NCBI GenBank assembly: GCA_947646735.1
Contig: CANTFK010000343.1
Coordinates: 186,001 to 250,000, forward strand
Length of the DNA: 64,000 nucleotides
Source: Peronospora farinosa
Lineage: Eukaryota > Oomycota > Peronosporomycetes > Peronosporales > Peronosporaceae
Direction of reading: 5' to 3'
Shown here: piece after piece, positions 19,836 through 30,690 of the stretch
Layout of the letters: every line of letters begins with the position of its first letter
Numbering within the stretch: the first letter of the stretch is position 1
Translations under genes and position numbers: made by a program
Notes under the pieces: model-generated
What the model was told of the DNA's origin: nothing
Database searches by the model: none
What the model saw: only the letters and a program-made list of their open reading frames with translations

Positions 19836-20330
19836 GTGGAATGGTGGTGGCATGCCGAACACGAGGATGCTTTTCAAGCGGTGAAGGCGAGCCTTCTACA
19901 TGCTCCTACTTTGGCTTTGCCAGACCCTGATCGACCGTTTAGCGTCGTATGTGACGCGTCGGATTTTTACATTGGCAGTGCTATGTTACAAACAGATGAT
20001 GAAGGACGTGAACGTTTGATCGCTTTTGAATCTCGCCAGCTGAAAGCTGCAGAGAAGAAGTATCCAGTTCATGACAAAGAGTTACTTGCAATGAAGTATG
20101 CCCTGGTCAAATTCAGAGTTCATCTGCTGGGCTCAAAGCCTTTTGTGATCTATACCGATCATGCGTCGTTACGCACTGCGACTCAGTCGCCGCATCTCTC
20201 GCAGAGAATGGCCATATGGCTGTCATTCTTTGCCGAATATAATTTTGAGGTGAAATATAAGCCGGGCAAGCAAAATGCCTTGGCTGATGCGTTGTCACGC
20301 AGACCTGACTATGAGCTTTACGACGTTGTC
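19836..20330 (+). pseudogene. pol: Element 1 RNase H
   Basis: Degrades the RNA of the RNA-DNA hybrid during reverse transcription. It is recognised from the FSVVCDASDFYIGSAMLQ strand with its first acidic residue, the block HDKELLAMKYALVKFR with the conserved Glu, IYTDHASLRT with a second Asp, and LADALSRRPDYE at the end. It is in a different frame from RT and integrase, so at least two indels separate the three. Confidence 0.85.
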
Positions 20331-22107
20331 GTCTTTTATCATCGATCTCATTCGATCTGCGTATGCTAAAGATGATCACTGTATAGCGTTGCTACATGCT
20401 CTTGGCAGTAATGAGTTTGAAGAATCGGACATTAAATTGTCGGCACGATTACGTGCGGGCCTCCATCGATATTCTATCGACCAGGGGCTGTTGTACTATC
20501 GTACAGATGTGGCGGATCCTCCGCGTATTGTGGTTCCTCATGATGAGAACCTTAAGTATCGTATCCTCTATGAGGTACATGACACCGCCATCGGGGGTCA
20601 TTTGGGTCGTGAAAAGACCTATGGGGCAGTATGCCAAAGTTACTGGTGGCCCAAATTATATAAATGGGTGAGCACATATGTGCGTACGTGTGAAACGTGT
20701 TAACGGGTAAAACCCTCGCCCCATTCGGCAGCGCCGCTGACTAGTTTGCCTATTCCCACTGGGTGCTGGGAGTCCATTAGTATGGATTTTGTATTTGGCC
20801 TACCGAAAGATTCGCATGGCAATACAGGTATTGTGGTCTTTGTTGACCGTTTGAGCAAGATGGCTCACTTAGCGGCTGTGCCAGATTCGATCGATGGTGT
20901 GGGTACAGCGGAGCTGCTTATCAATCGAGTATTTCGCCAACATGGCTTGCCAGTGGCAATTGTTTCTGATCGTAATCCTCGTTTTACGAGTAAATTTTGG
21001 AAGTCCGTCTTCCAGGTGCTGGGCACCCGTTTGGACATGTCCACAGCGGATCACCCGCAGACCGATGGTCAAACTGAACGTGTCAATCGCGTTGTGGAAG
21101 ATATCTTCCGCAGCGTTTGTGCTGAAACACCTAAGCGATGGAGCGCTATGCTCCCTGTCGTTGAGTTTGCACTCAATAATTCCGTGCACACCTCTACCGG
21201 CTACACTCCGTTCTATGTCAATGGCCTCACACACCCACGCGTTCCGTTAACGCTACCACCGAGTGGTTCAGGGCTTGGTGGGGGAGAGGTTGCCGATCGG
21301 CTTGCTGATGTCAGCCCTAATACTGTTAGGAAACAGGTAAATGCGTTTCTCGCAACGCGACTAAATATCTTACGACATGTGCAAGATGCAATGGCTGATA
21401 GTCAAGATAAACAAAAGGAATATGCAGATGCGAAAGGCATAGGTTGTATTAATGATTATGAGGTCGGAGACCAAGTATTACTTAATGCTAAAAACCTACC
21501 TACCAATGTAGTATCCGCTGTCTTTAAGACGAAGTTGCGTCCGCGCTTTATCGGACCCTTTAAGGTCATTGCCAAGAAAGGCACAGCGTATACGCTTAAC
21601 TTGCCGCGCAAATTGCGTACACATCCTGTGTTCTATGTCGCCATGTTGAAACCTTATCGGGATCCGTCCCAAATAGACGCTAAGGCGCTCGCGCCGGGCC
21701 CATTGGCATTGTCGCGGGACGGAGCATCTGCACCAACAAGTCAAGTTGACCCTGCATTCGGGTCCGACTCTCTTCCAGGGACTCAAGCCGGGAGTTCATC
21801 GTCTGCCTCTCCTCACGAAGGGTCCGCACCTCCTGAACAAGCTCGGCATGAGCTTGTTCCGATACACCGACCTCCTCCTCCTTTGCTCGATGCGCAGGGG
21901 AACCTGCAGTTCCATGTGGAGCGTCTACTGCAGAAGCGTCGCCGCCATGGTCAAAACCAGTATCTGGTGAAATGGCGGGGTTATCCCGAATCATGGAATT
22001 CATGGGAATTTGAGACTCCCCTTCGGCAGGATTGCCCGTACGCCGTGGACGTTTTTGAGCGTCGTGCGCAGGGTCTGTCTGTTGGCGCTGACGCTTCTCA
22101 CCAGTAA
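20331..22107 (+). pseudogene. pol: Element 1 integrase with C-terminal chromodomain, one nonsense codon
   Basis: Inserts the DNA copy into the genome; the chromodomain probably guides it to modified histones. The HHCC zinc module (HDTAIGGHLGREKT ... CETC) is followed by TAA at 20701-20703, one C-to-T change from CAA, after which the same frame stays open. The catalytic triad is complete: Asp 20784-20786 (SMDFVFGLP), Asp 20968-20970 (SDRNPRF) and Glu 21076-21078 (TDGQTERVNR), a D-35-E spacing. RPRFIGPFKVI and RKLRTHPVFYVAML form the GPY/F module. The chromodomain is at about 21901-22060 (YLVKWRGYPESWNSWE). The last 428 bp overlap the antisense frame. Confidence 0.9.
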
Positions 22108-22963
22108 GGGTGAGGGTAGGCGGGTTAGCGGCCTCGGGCTGTCGTGAACTCGCGGCTGCAGGGGTAGCCGAAACATTGGGATGCTGGGTAGCAGACGCAT
22201 AATGCGTTCGTTGGGATTTTAATTTTCCCCGGGCCTTCAATTTAGCGTAATCATAACGCATCTTCCGCTCAAGTCGAACATCTGCCACATCGGCACTTGC
22301 CATTAGAGCCCACATGCTGCTTAAACGTCGCGCATAATGCGCCCAGCGGCTAAAAGCCATGTCTTCTTCTTCCTCGGTTTCCCCCGCGTACAGAAGGATG
22401 GGAACACCCTTTATGGGAGGAACTGGCGCACCGCGCGCTTGCCTGTTAAGGCGTGCCAAGTATTGGCTTTGTGTAGTAATGTGGGGTTCCAGATATCAAT
22501 GTCGAAGTGCCGTGCGCGTGGCAACATCCTCAGGTGAAATGGCCCCAGGCCCAATGGTCCAGCCAGAAAGGGAATGCCCAGATGCTTCCTTTAGGCGTTC
22601 TTCCACCGTAGGTGGCTTGAAACTGTACTGTCGGTGGTCCTGAAGTCTCGCCATATTCTTCGTCCGGCGCTTCGCGTCTTACTCTTGGTCGATGGTCTGC
22701 TGTTGCTGCTCGTCGAGTGGGTTGGTAACCGTTACCGTTGATGATACGTCAGGCGGGTCACGTAACGCTGTTAGCGCATCTGCAGCACCACGTTCATGGA
22801 ACGGATTCGGTGCATGACTAGTGTCATCTTCACCCGTGAGGGTGGCTAAAGGGTACCCATCGGGTCCCACAAAGACGGTGTCACTTTCGTAATCAACCGC
22901 TTCGTCAAGGTTGTCTTCAATGAGGTCCCGAAGAGTCTGTGACTCACTGCCAGGAGGCGTCAT
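21680..22963 (-). pseudogene. Antisense open frame in element 1, unrecognised coiled-coil protein, two stops
   Basis: On the strand opposite to pol a single frame of 428 codons runs from ATG 22963 to the stop at 21680, broken only by TAA (22679-22681) and TGA (22496-22498), both one C-to-T change from a sense codon. I do not recognise the product. The first 95 residues are acidic (LRDLIEDNLDEAVDYESD). The middle has Trp/Arg-rich helical segments (FSRWAHYARRLSSMWALM) and a basic patch (QKRPRRTG). The end is a likely coiled coil at about 21719-21859 (AELVQEVRTLREERQTMNSR). Its last 428 bp are opposite integrase tail and chromodomain; the other 856 bp are opposite no pol sequence, so openness there is not a by-product of pol. 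It resembles the antisense ORFs of some plant Gypsy elements in layout only. Confidence 0.6.
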
Positions 22964-23061
22964 GCTAGGTGCCGTGAACAAACCGTGAGGTTTTAAGCGT
23001 TCGCTAAAGCACTACCTCTACGAGGAAAAATGTCGAGTGACATTCTATGGGAACGTCAGTC

Positions 23062-23074
23062 TGGTGGGGGAGGG
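23062..23074 (+). promoter_or_regulatory. Element 1 polypurine tract
   Basis: GGTGGGGGAGGG, immediately before the right LTR, is the expected primer for plus-strand DNA synthesis. The LTR start reads TCTAAC here, against TGTAAC in the left LTR. Confidence 0.65.
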
Positions 23075-23710
23075 TCTAACGGGGTTACACGACGATTGTA
23101 GCGTCTTTCCGAGAGTTTACGGTTAAACTCCCCTTTGTATTGCATATAATGCATTATTATACTTCTCTTTAGAGAGGTATTAAGTATGAGTGTTAAGATA
23201 CGGTATTCGGTAATACCGTATCTTATCGATTGGGATTCGATAAATCACTAACGCTGTACTAAGTACATCATACACAGATGTTTAGACGATACGTCGTCCA
23301 ATAGCAAAGTCTGCATATAATAATTACTATTAGTAATTAATCTAGTGTAGTGTACTTAGAGTAGGACTATTCATAAAATCTTAAAGCATAAATAAAATCA
23401 GTTCTCCTTTTGAGTTTAAGATCGCAAGTCGTTCTGACTTGTTCTCTTGTGCACTTCGTGCGTTGGTTCTCTGAACCTCTAAGCTTCTAGCTTGTTCTTG
23501 CACTCTGTGCGCTGGTTCTCTGAACCTTAAGCTTATTGCTTGCTGACTAAAAGTCTCTCCTACTTCCTTAGAACAGGGTGAATTTACGTCGTTTAATTAG
23601 TTCCTTAGAACTAAGTGGCTTTTATCCTTAACTCTATATAGTTCTATAGAACTAATAGGCTTCCAGCCGAAAGTCTTCCTCTGGCTAAAGAGCTGTGCAG
23701 CTCCTCTACA
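23075..23710 (+). repeat. Element 1 right (3') LTR
   Basis: 636 bp, ending TACA and followed by the duplicated GAGCA. The hairpin AAGATACGGTATT / AATACCGTATCTT is perfect in this copy (23195-23223). Confidence 0.92.
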
Positions 23711-24331
23711 GAGCATCTCCGTGCTCCCGAGTATATCACAAAGCACAAAGTGCAGGATCAGGACTTTTTCTCTGCTACAAATGGTCATGGCAAGGTCATG
23801 AACGGATTCTTATCACTGGTGCGGGCCTTCATTGTCGATATGGACATCACATCCGAAAGGTACCGCATCTTCGGCGACATGCGCTTTTTCATCTCATCTG
23901 CACTGCAGATATTCGGTTTTGGCCATATGATTATCCTCGTTGGCTACATTTCCTTGTTCCGAAGGACCATGATTCACTTCAGGAAAGGTATCATGATCCT
24001 TCAGCCTTACGGAGATGACTGCTACGCTTACTGTGCGCTTTTCTGGGTGAGAACACGGCGGATAGGAAGCCGAGAAGTGGCAGGAGATGGAAAGTCCGTT
24101 CTACATGTTTTGGACCATGAACGTGTCCCATGCCGCCGCAGACGCTCACATCGCGCCACCTGCCAATATATGGGATGGTTACATACACTTGACTGCTTAT
24201 TTCTGGAGATACGCTATTCGCGCTTGGGGCTTGCTGAATTGACATTGAGAATCGATGATGGCTCTCACCGGGATATAGATCTAGCACAACTCATCCGAAC
24301 ACGTGCAGATAATGCGGAGGATCACATGTGA
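23711..24331 (+). pseudogene. Remnant of an unrecognised membrane-protein gene, interrupted by element 1
   Basis: Directly after the element 1 duplication a frame opens without a start (EHLRAPEYITKHKVQDQDFF) and encodes at least two hydrophobic helices (RFFISSALQIFGFGHMIILV and neighbouring residues), then RRTMIHFRKGIMILQPYGDD. Near 24050 the plausible coding frame changes: MESPFYMFWTMNVSHAAADA and IHLTAYFWRYAIRAWGLL are in another frame. This suggests an indel or an unrecognised intron. The frame is open for about 45 bases to the left of element 1 if the element is removed, consistent with insertion into a gene, but no convincing 5' part was found. Family unknown. Confidence 0.45.
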
Positions 24332-24892
24332 GTAGATGGTGAGCTTTCGGAGGTGAGATTGAGGTGCACCACGCATTAGGTCGTGTACTCTGCTTGCCAG
24401 GTAAGCTCAAGTAATAGTACACTGCTTATAGTGCTTCGAAATGCTCACCAATTTGAAGAGCCTAAAATCAATGTGATTACATGCACGCGACAACAGCGAT
24501 GCAGATGATGTTACCTGATCCGCCAGGAATGATCGACAAAGCAAGAATGGAAAAACATGCAAAGCGTCATTAAAAATAGTGTGTCCTACTCATAACTAGC
24601 AAACGCCAGCAATCACTCGATGAGGTTGCAAGATTGCTTGCTTCCATGCATTAAACCTTGCAGCACCGCAATGAAGCTTCATAGTGTTGTCCATACAGCC
24701 ATAAGCTAATCCTTCTCAGTATCTATTCCACGCATTTTTCGACACAATCTGTCATCCTCTAAAATTACAATACATGTCATATTTCTAAATCGGATCTTTT
24801 TCATTATCCAGGTTGCATGTTTTATGAATGTTGAGTAACGAACGTTTCCACCTTCACATGGGCCTGCTCCAGCACCGGTGCTACTTGCTGCT
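24332..24892. other. Unassigned sequence between the gene remnant and an old LTR
   Basis: AT-rich with no recognisable coding, repeat or RNA feature. Confidence 0.4.
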
Positions 24893-25587
24893 TGTAATGG
24901 TATTACACGACGATTTGACATTATCTTAAGAATTATGTCATGTTTGTGATTATATAAATACTGCATTAATGTATTCTTGATATTTCTATCAAGAGAGGTT
25001 TTAAGTGTGAGCGTCAAGATACGGTATTTAATAATACCGTGTCATATCGGTTTGGATTCGGTGACCGATATGCCGTACTAAATGCATCATACACATCCAA
25101 TAAAGAAGTCTGCATATTATAATTACTATTATTGTAGTTAATCTAGTGTAGCGTACTTAGGTTAGGTTTATTTCTAGAATCTTGATGCAAATTTTGTTAA
25201 CATCAGTTCTCATTTTGAGTTATAGAGGTTAGTTACTTCTCTTGTGCACTTCGTGCGTTGGTCGTGCACCATAAGCTTGTAGCCTGTTCTTGCAATATGT
25301 GCGCTGGCTCCCTGAACCATTAAGCTTCTGGCTTACTGACTAAATGTCTCTCCCAAGCTCTTATGAATCAGTAGACTTCGTAGTCGCCTTATTAGTTCCT
25401 TATCACTAAGTGGCTTTAAGTCAACAGATTACTTTTTAAAAACCAAGTGGCTTTAGGCCTTAATCATTTATTTATGTTTAAAAAGTAAGTGGCTTTTACC
25501 CTTAATCTTATATTCATTCTTTACTACTCTAGAGGCTTTCAGCCTTAAGTCTTTCTCTGACTTAATTAGCTACGTAGGTCCGCTAGA
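24893..25587 (+). repeat. Old 5' LTR of an element 1 relative
   Basis: It starts TGTAATGGTATTACACGACG and can be followed along the element 1 LTR almost end to end, with many substitutions and small insertions (for example extra copies of a TAAGTGGCTTT-containing block near 25405-25500). It ends before CTTGGTAGAATTTGG, a decayed primer site like that of element 1. Confidence 0.8.
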
Positions 25588-26083
25588 CTTGGTAGAATTT
25601 GGAGTCAATCCTACACCTGAGTCTCAAAGACTGAATCTTCTGTGAGGACGAATGGCTGTGATCAAATCTCTAAGGCGTAACGCCTCGCGCTTAAAAATTA
25701 TCAACGCTGATTGTAACAGATCGAATGGATCATCAATACTGCCCATGGTGCTGGAGTGCTTGATGCATGTCTTAAGGTGTTTATGCGTTATATGGTAACG
25801 CTTATCCAACAGGTCATGACCATGTGGCGTCAGATATGCCGACGCGCTATGTTCCTATTGTCGACGAAAGGCAAAGGCTCGCCCGCTTGTCGCAAGCGTA
25901 AAATCTTACGAGCGGAAAGAGAGGGAAAACCTCCTTCTCAGGATCCGAAAAGTTGAAATGACGATTAGCGCCGCTATGCTCAAATTAGGAAATAACGAGC
26001 TATCATGGCCATCTCCAAGCTAGGTGGCAGAGCTAGAGAATGGGCGCTATCGTGCGATGCGTCTGTAAACGCTGCGTCCCTAT
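25588..26083 (+). pseudogene. gag: 5' fragment of a decayed element 1-family gag
   Basis: Leader and early gag similar to element 1 (bases around 25645 onwards parallel 16415 onwards, including the [15 protein letters not shown] region near 26015-26045) but with many indels. It is cut at 26083 by element 2, whose left duplication CCTAT is 26079-26083. About 15 bases of the interrupted copy remain at 34211-34225. Confidence 0.75.
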
Positions 26084-26539
26084 TGTAATGGGGCACCCTC
26101 CGACTATACTGATAACAGTATGGTCTACTTTCACTGATGATAGTGAAAGCAGGTGCCTCAATTACCTCACGTACACGTGAGCAGAGGAAGCCAATCAACT
26201 AAACACACGCTTAGTTGAGAGGGAAAAGAAAACTGTATTAATATAGTTAACTATCTAATAAAACTAATCTGTTATAACCTATGTTAACTATATTAAACTA
26301 CAACTATGTATGTTGACAACTTGCCCTCCACTCATTGCGCGCGTCCATCGGTCATTGGTCAGCGCGTTGGTTAATATGATGGCCCATATCAACCAATGAG
26401 AGGGCATCTCCAACTTCAAGGAGATCTAGGGACAATATTATAGGAAAAGATAATATTGTCAAATATTATTAGTGATAATAATATTTTTATTGACACTTCA
26501 TATAAGTGTCAATATTATGTACGGGTTCACCCCGTTACA
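26084..26539 (-). repeat. Element 2 LTR at its 3' end (left in the window)
   Basis: 456 bp with TGTAATGGGG ... CCCGTTACA ends. Three hairpins follow one another at 26431-26516: GACAATATTA / TAATATTGTC, then AATATTATTA / ATAATAATATT-type arms, then TTGACACTT / AAGTGTCAA. The C-run at 26541-26550 just outside reads as a G-rich polypurine tract on the element strand. Confidence 0.92.
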
Positions 26540-26637
26540 TCACCCCCCCTCAACTAACAGTCACATTAGTGACTGTTTAGTGACTATGGGAAAGGAGCAC
26601 TTGTTGGGGGTTCTTTTATTCCAACAATTTTTACGCT

Positions 26638-28344
26638 ATGACTAAGTCAATGCGCGTCGCTACTAAGGCAGCTAAGAGCTCGGCTGCACGCCTGTGTGCA
26701 GCCGCTACTGAGGCTTCACATCCTCAGCCAGCCGACACTAATGTGTCTGCTGAAAGTCAACATCAGTCTACAACGCCTGTTGCAGGTTTACGTAGCGCTT
26801 CGCCACGTGAAGATGTTGACCCAGAATTAGTCGTTGACTACTCTGGTGAGTCTGATGACGCATCCGACTCAATACCGCCTGTATCACTTCGGGGCTCTCC
26901 CCGAGATGATTCCTCGCTGTAGAATCTTACGAAGAGAGATCGTGGTACAGTGAGTGAATCAATGTATTCGGGTCGTCTGATGAATCAGACAACTCGCCAA
27001 ACGAGTCGAGGGATAGTGAATCGGATGGGGACGTAAGGGTGATGTCAGTGCTTCTACTGACATCAATGCACGTGGTGTCGGTACTTCTGTTGACACTAAT
27101 GCTCGTGGTGTCGGTACTTCTGTTGACACCACGCATGAGGCTTTAGACCGCAACGTATTGCGTCTTGCTCCTGATCGCAAGCCATGGATGCTATTTTAGC
27201 ATCGGCTTGATCGTTGGTCTGGAAAGACCAACGAACGGTTCCCCATACCGTTGTTTGATGCGTCAAAGCTTCATGGCCTTGACGCCAGTGCGAAGAACTT
27301 TCGCACTGAGAACGATTATTACATCGATGTGTTCCTTGAACATCGATGGTATGGCCCACACAAGAAGCGTGAGGCCGACGCGTTCATCCAACCTTGGAAC
27401 GCGTTTATCACCAACGTTTTAAACTTTGGGAAAGAGGCTTGGTTTCAAAGACTTTATGCTAGCCGCAATAAGTTTGAGAAACGAAGTACTTCCGGTGCAT
27501 GCTATCGTTTGCACCGGTTGTCTAGAGAGGCAGGCCTGTTATGCCTCTCTTGGGGCGACCCATGCCCGGGGTGCCTGAGCACCTCGTCAAGAGCGCCTAA
27601 GGAGGCGTACTTCCTTACTGAGCCCTGATGGAGGGCTCGCATCTCTTCTGAGATGCGTGAAGGGATTGCTACTTTGCAATCCCTTTACGAACGCGCTGGG
27701 CACTCGTTTTCCGATGGTCCTTCACCATCGGGTGCCCCTTGTCGTACTGTTCGACAAGGCCGGGAACGTCGGCCATCAGTTGGGCCCGAGGTTCCCAGCT
27801 ATCCGCCGAAGGCGGATAGCCACGCCACCGGACGAGATAACTCGTCCGACGTCCCTTCACCTCGCGGTGCTTTAGTAAGCGTTCCACGAGGAAGCGCTTC
27901 CCACCATGAGAGTCCACCAGCGGATGCGGTGGTGGAGGGAAAACCCTCTCCGATTCTTTCATCGGACTTGGCTACTGAGTTAGACGGGTTTGCCCGTGTA
28001 ACTCGTGAGCTCTGTTGTGATGTTGATCACGAACGGGATAAGCGTCGCCGCTTAGAGGACATTGTGCGACAGCTTGGGTTTGACCATGAGAGGTCTCGGG
28101 CAAACAATGCTGTCGCACTATTGGAGAATGAACGGCGAGTTCATTCTCTGAGTAACGAGCTGGCGACAGCTCGTCAGGAGATCGTCCAATATCATGGGAA
28201 GATCTCATCTCTAACGACCAGATATCGAATCTGGTTCGTGACAACAAGAATCTGAAGGAGATTCTTGAGAATAACGGCTATCTTCGTCGTTCGAAGAAGC
28301 CGCGTACTGAACGTACGGACGAAGACGTCCCACGTAAAACGTAG
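26638..28344 (+). pseudogene. Antisense frame in element 2, unrecognised acidic/coiled-coil protein, broken
   Basis: Opposite to gag-pol, from ATG 26638, about 100 bp inside the LTR, to TAG 28342-28344. Residues from the first segment (to 26922) are Ala/Ser-rich then acidic (DPELVVDYSGESDD). A second frame, from about 27041 to 28200, has three near-copies of an 11-residue unit (TNARGVGTSVD), a Trp/aromatic segment (NDYYIDVFLEHRWYGPHKK), two stops (27197-27199 and 27626-27628), and a long coiled coil from about 27995 (RRRLEDIVRQLGFDHERSRA). A further shift near 28200 leads to NLVRDNKNLKEILENN and a basic end (RRSKKPRTER). It overlaps the chromodomain and integrase tail. The general design (acidic start, coiled coil, basic patch) matches the element 1 antisense frame, but I see no clear residue-level homology. 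Confidence 0.55.
27669..27962 (-). pseudogene. pol: Element 2 chromodomain
   Basis: C-terminal targeting module of the integrase: FLVERLLKHREVKG, then YLVRWRGYPPSADSWEPRAQ and VPGLVEQYD, the aromatic-cage pattern of a chromodomain. It is in a different frame from the integrase that ends at 28211, so an indel or degenerate spacer lies between 27963 and 28210. This stretch is also covered by the antisense frame. Confidence 0.8.
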
Positions 28345-30690
28345 GATGCGTACGCATCCTGCGTGGCAACTCGATCGTGTATGCGTTGCCTAGGCGGCGC
28401 AATACACGAAATGGGCCGATGTACTTGGGCAACAATTTATTGCTGCCCACGTTAGTCACTACATGTTTAGGTAGGTTTACTGTTGACAGTAAAACTAAGT
28501 CTCCTTCAATAAATGTCTGACCATTTGCCCTTCCATTATTGTCTGCGTTTCTTTTTTGCTTATCCACCGCTTCCGCGATGGAATCTTGCACGAAACGGAC
28601 TACCGCTTCACGAGTCAGCAGGAAATCCTCAGCTGACTCGTTGCTTTTGGCTGCAGTGCAGTGTAAATGCACTGCAGATATATCGGTTACTAATTCAGTG
28701 AGAACATTACTGTTCTCACTTGTGATACCTCGAACGATGCTGATATCTTCAGCATCGTTGTCAGTAAGAGCGTCATCGCTCTTACTTTCTTCCTCTTCAC
28801 CAAAGTCGAATGGTACGACTTCGGTTACTTTCGCGTCGACCATAACGTCGTCACGTGATGAGCAAGAGCCAGATTGGTTCTCGCTCGAGCGAGTTCCTCC
28901 CCCCCTTGAATTAGAGTCACCTTCTACTAAGGTGGGGACACGTGGATGGCGAAGGCCATTCACGTAGAACGGTGTATGCGTCGTAGACGCATGCACGGAG
29001 TTGTTGATGGCGAATTCGACCATCGACAAGAACTCACTCCAACTCGTAAACGAGTGGACGTACCCTCGAAGAATCTCTTCGAGGACGCGATTGGCGCGTT
29101 CAGTCTGACCATCGGTTTCTGGATGGTCAGAAGTAGACATTGTGAGCCGTGTTCCAAGTGTTTGGAACACGGAACGCCAAAACTCAGCCGTGAACCGGGG
29201 GTCCCTATCGGACACAAGTTCACGGGGTAAACCGTGCAATCGAAAGATTGTATCGATAAACACTCGAGCACAGCCCTCTGCTGTGATCGACTCAGGTACA
29301 GCAACAAGATGTACCATCTTGCTGAACCTGTCTACAAACACGAGAATACCATTATTCCCGTGAGCGTCTTTGGGAAACCCAAAGACGAAGTCCATTGATA
29401 CGGACTCCCAGCACTCTGCCGGAACAGGTAGAGGCTGCAATGGTGCACGGAGTGAAGGACTAGGCTTCACTCGTTGACACACCTCGCAAGCACGCACGTA
29501 CTTGCGCACAAACTTATACTGGCGTGGCCAGTAAAAGTCGCGACTGACCGTGAGGTAAGTCTTCTCACGGCCGCGATGCCCACTTATTGGTGCATCGTGA
29601 CATTCAAACATGATCCGTAACCTGAGGTCATGTTGTGGCGGTACAACGACACGAGGCGTGTCGTTGTTGACGGCTGTGTAGTACAGTAAGCCGTCCCGCT
29701 GGGTATATCGATCTAGAGAAGATCGATACATGGCAGGCAAGCGCTTCTTAGCTTGCGTGGATGGGTCCTTGAGGTACTCCATCAGGCGTACAAGATCATT
29801 ATCTTGTGCGCATGACATTCTAATGTCGTCGAGTAAACTCGACGACAAGACGCTGGTACTCAGCGTGGCGACAGTGGTGTTCACATCACTGTCGGATTGC
29901 ACAGTCGGCTCTAGGTCAGGCCGACGTGAGAGGGCATCGGCGACGACGTTAAGTCGTCCCGGCATATACTCCACGGAGAAGTTGTACTCCGCTAAGAATG
30001 ACAACCTTCTCGCCATTCGTTGCGAGAGGTGTGGACTATTTACAGCCGTGCGTAGTGACGCATGGTCTGTATATACAATGAACGGTCTATCTCCTAAGAG
30101 ATAGACGCGAAACTTAGCCAGTGCATACTTCATGGCAAGGAGTTCCTTGTCATGCACCGGGTAATTGCGCTCAGCCGGTTGCAGCTGACGCGATTGATAA
30201 CAGACGACACGCTCGGCGCCGTCTGTATCATATTGCATCAGTGCGCAGCCGATTGCAAAATCACTGGCGTCACAGACCACATGAAATGGTCTGTCTTGAT
30301 CGGCAATCGCCAACACTGGCGATTGCATCAAGCTTTGCTTGATACGTTCAAAGGAACGCTGACATTCAGCGTTCCAGTTCCACTTTACATTTTTCTTGAG
30401 TAAACAAGAAAGATGTACTGTCATTTCGGCGTAATTGCGCGAGTACTTGTGCAAGTACGCCGCTAGCCCAAGGAACTTCCTTAGTCCCTTGACATCGACT
30501 GGCACTGGCCAGTCGGTGATCGCCTTGATCTTTTCTGGATCAGGGCGTACGCCGTTCTTTCCGACGATGCACCCAAGAAGTGGTATTTCGCTAGCTGCGA
30601 ATATATACTTCTTGAGGTTGGCGTACAACTTATGCACTCGCATAAGTGTAAGAGCCTTACGGACGTGAAGTCTATGGACTTCCACGTCTG
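28211..30690 (-). pseudogene. pol: Element 2 RT thumb, RNase H and integrase
   Basis: One long open frame of about 820 codons. It begins in the RT thumb (EIPLLGCIVGKNGVRPDPEK, LRKFLGLAAYLHKYSRNYAE), continues with RNase H (FHVVCDASDFAIGCALMQ, HDKELLAMKYALAKFR, VYTDHASLRTAV, ADALSRRPDLE), the HHCC module (HDAPISGHRGREKTY ... CEVCQR), and integrase with all three catalytic acids (SMDFVFGFP, SDRDPRF, ETDGQTERANR), then KYIGPFRVL and RMRTHPTFYVGRLRPYV. Its upstream link to RT is lost by a one-base deletion in an A-run near 30692-30696. Apart from that this is the best-preserved pol segment in the window. Confidence 0.92.

Larger units (their letters stand above)
15726..23710 (+). mobile_element. 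Element 1: complete Ty3/Gypsy chromovirus-type LTR retrotransposon
   Basis: A full 7,985-bp element flanked by a perfect 5-bp duplication, GAGCA, at 15721-15725 and 23711-23715. LTRs are 15726-16362 and 23075-23710, differing by about a dozen bases, so insertion is fairly recent. A primer-binding-site-like TTGGTAGCACTGG follows the left LTR and a G-rich polypurine tract (about 23062-23074) precedes the right one. Order is gag, protease, repeat-bearing linker, reverse transcriptase, RNase H, integrase, chromodomain, as in Ty3/Gypsy. A frame on the opposite strand fills the space between pol and the 3' LTR. Several frameshifts and stops show it is no longer autonomous. It sits next to a broken membrane-protein frame. 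Confidence 0.93.

Noticed and set aside
28513..30668. Plus-strand frames opposite the element 2 integrase and RNase H
   Set aside because: They are short, lack coherent features, and are explained as shadows of the long minus-strand pol frame.
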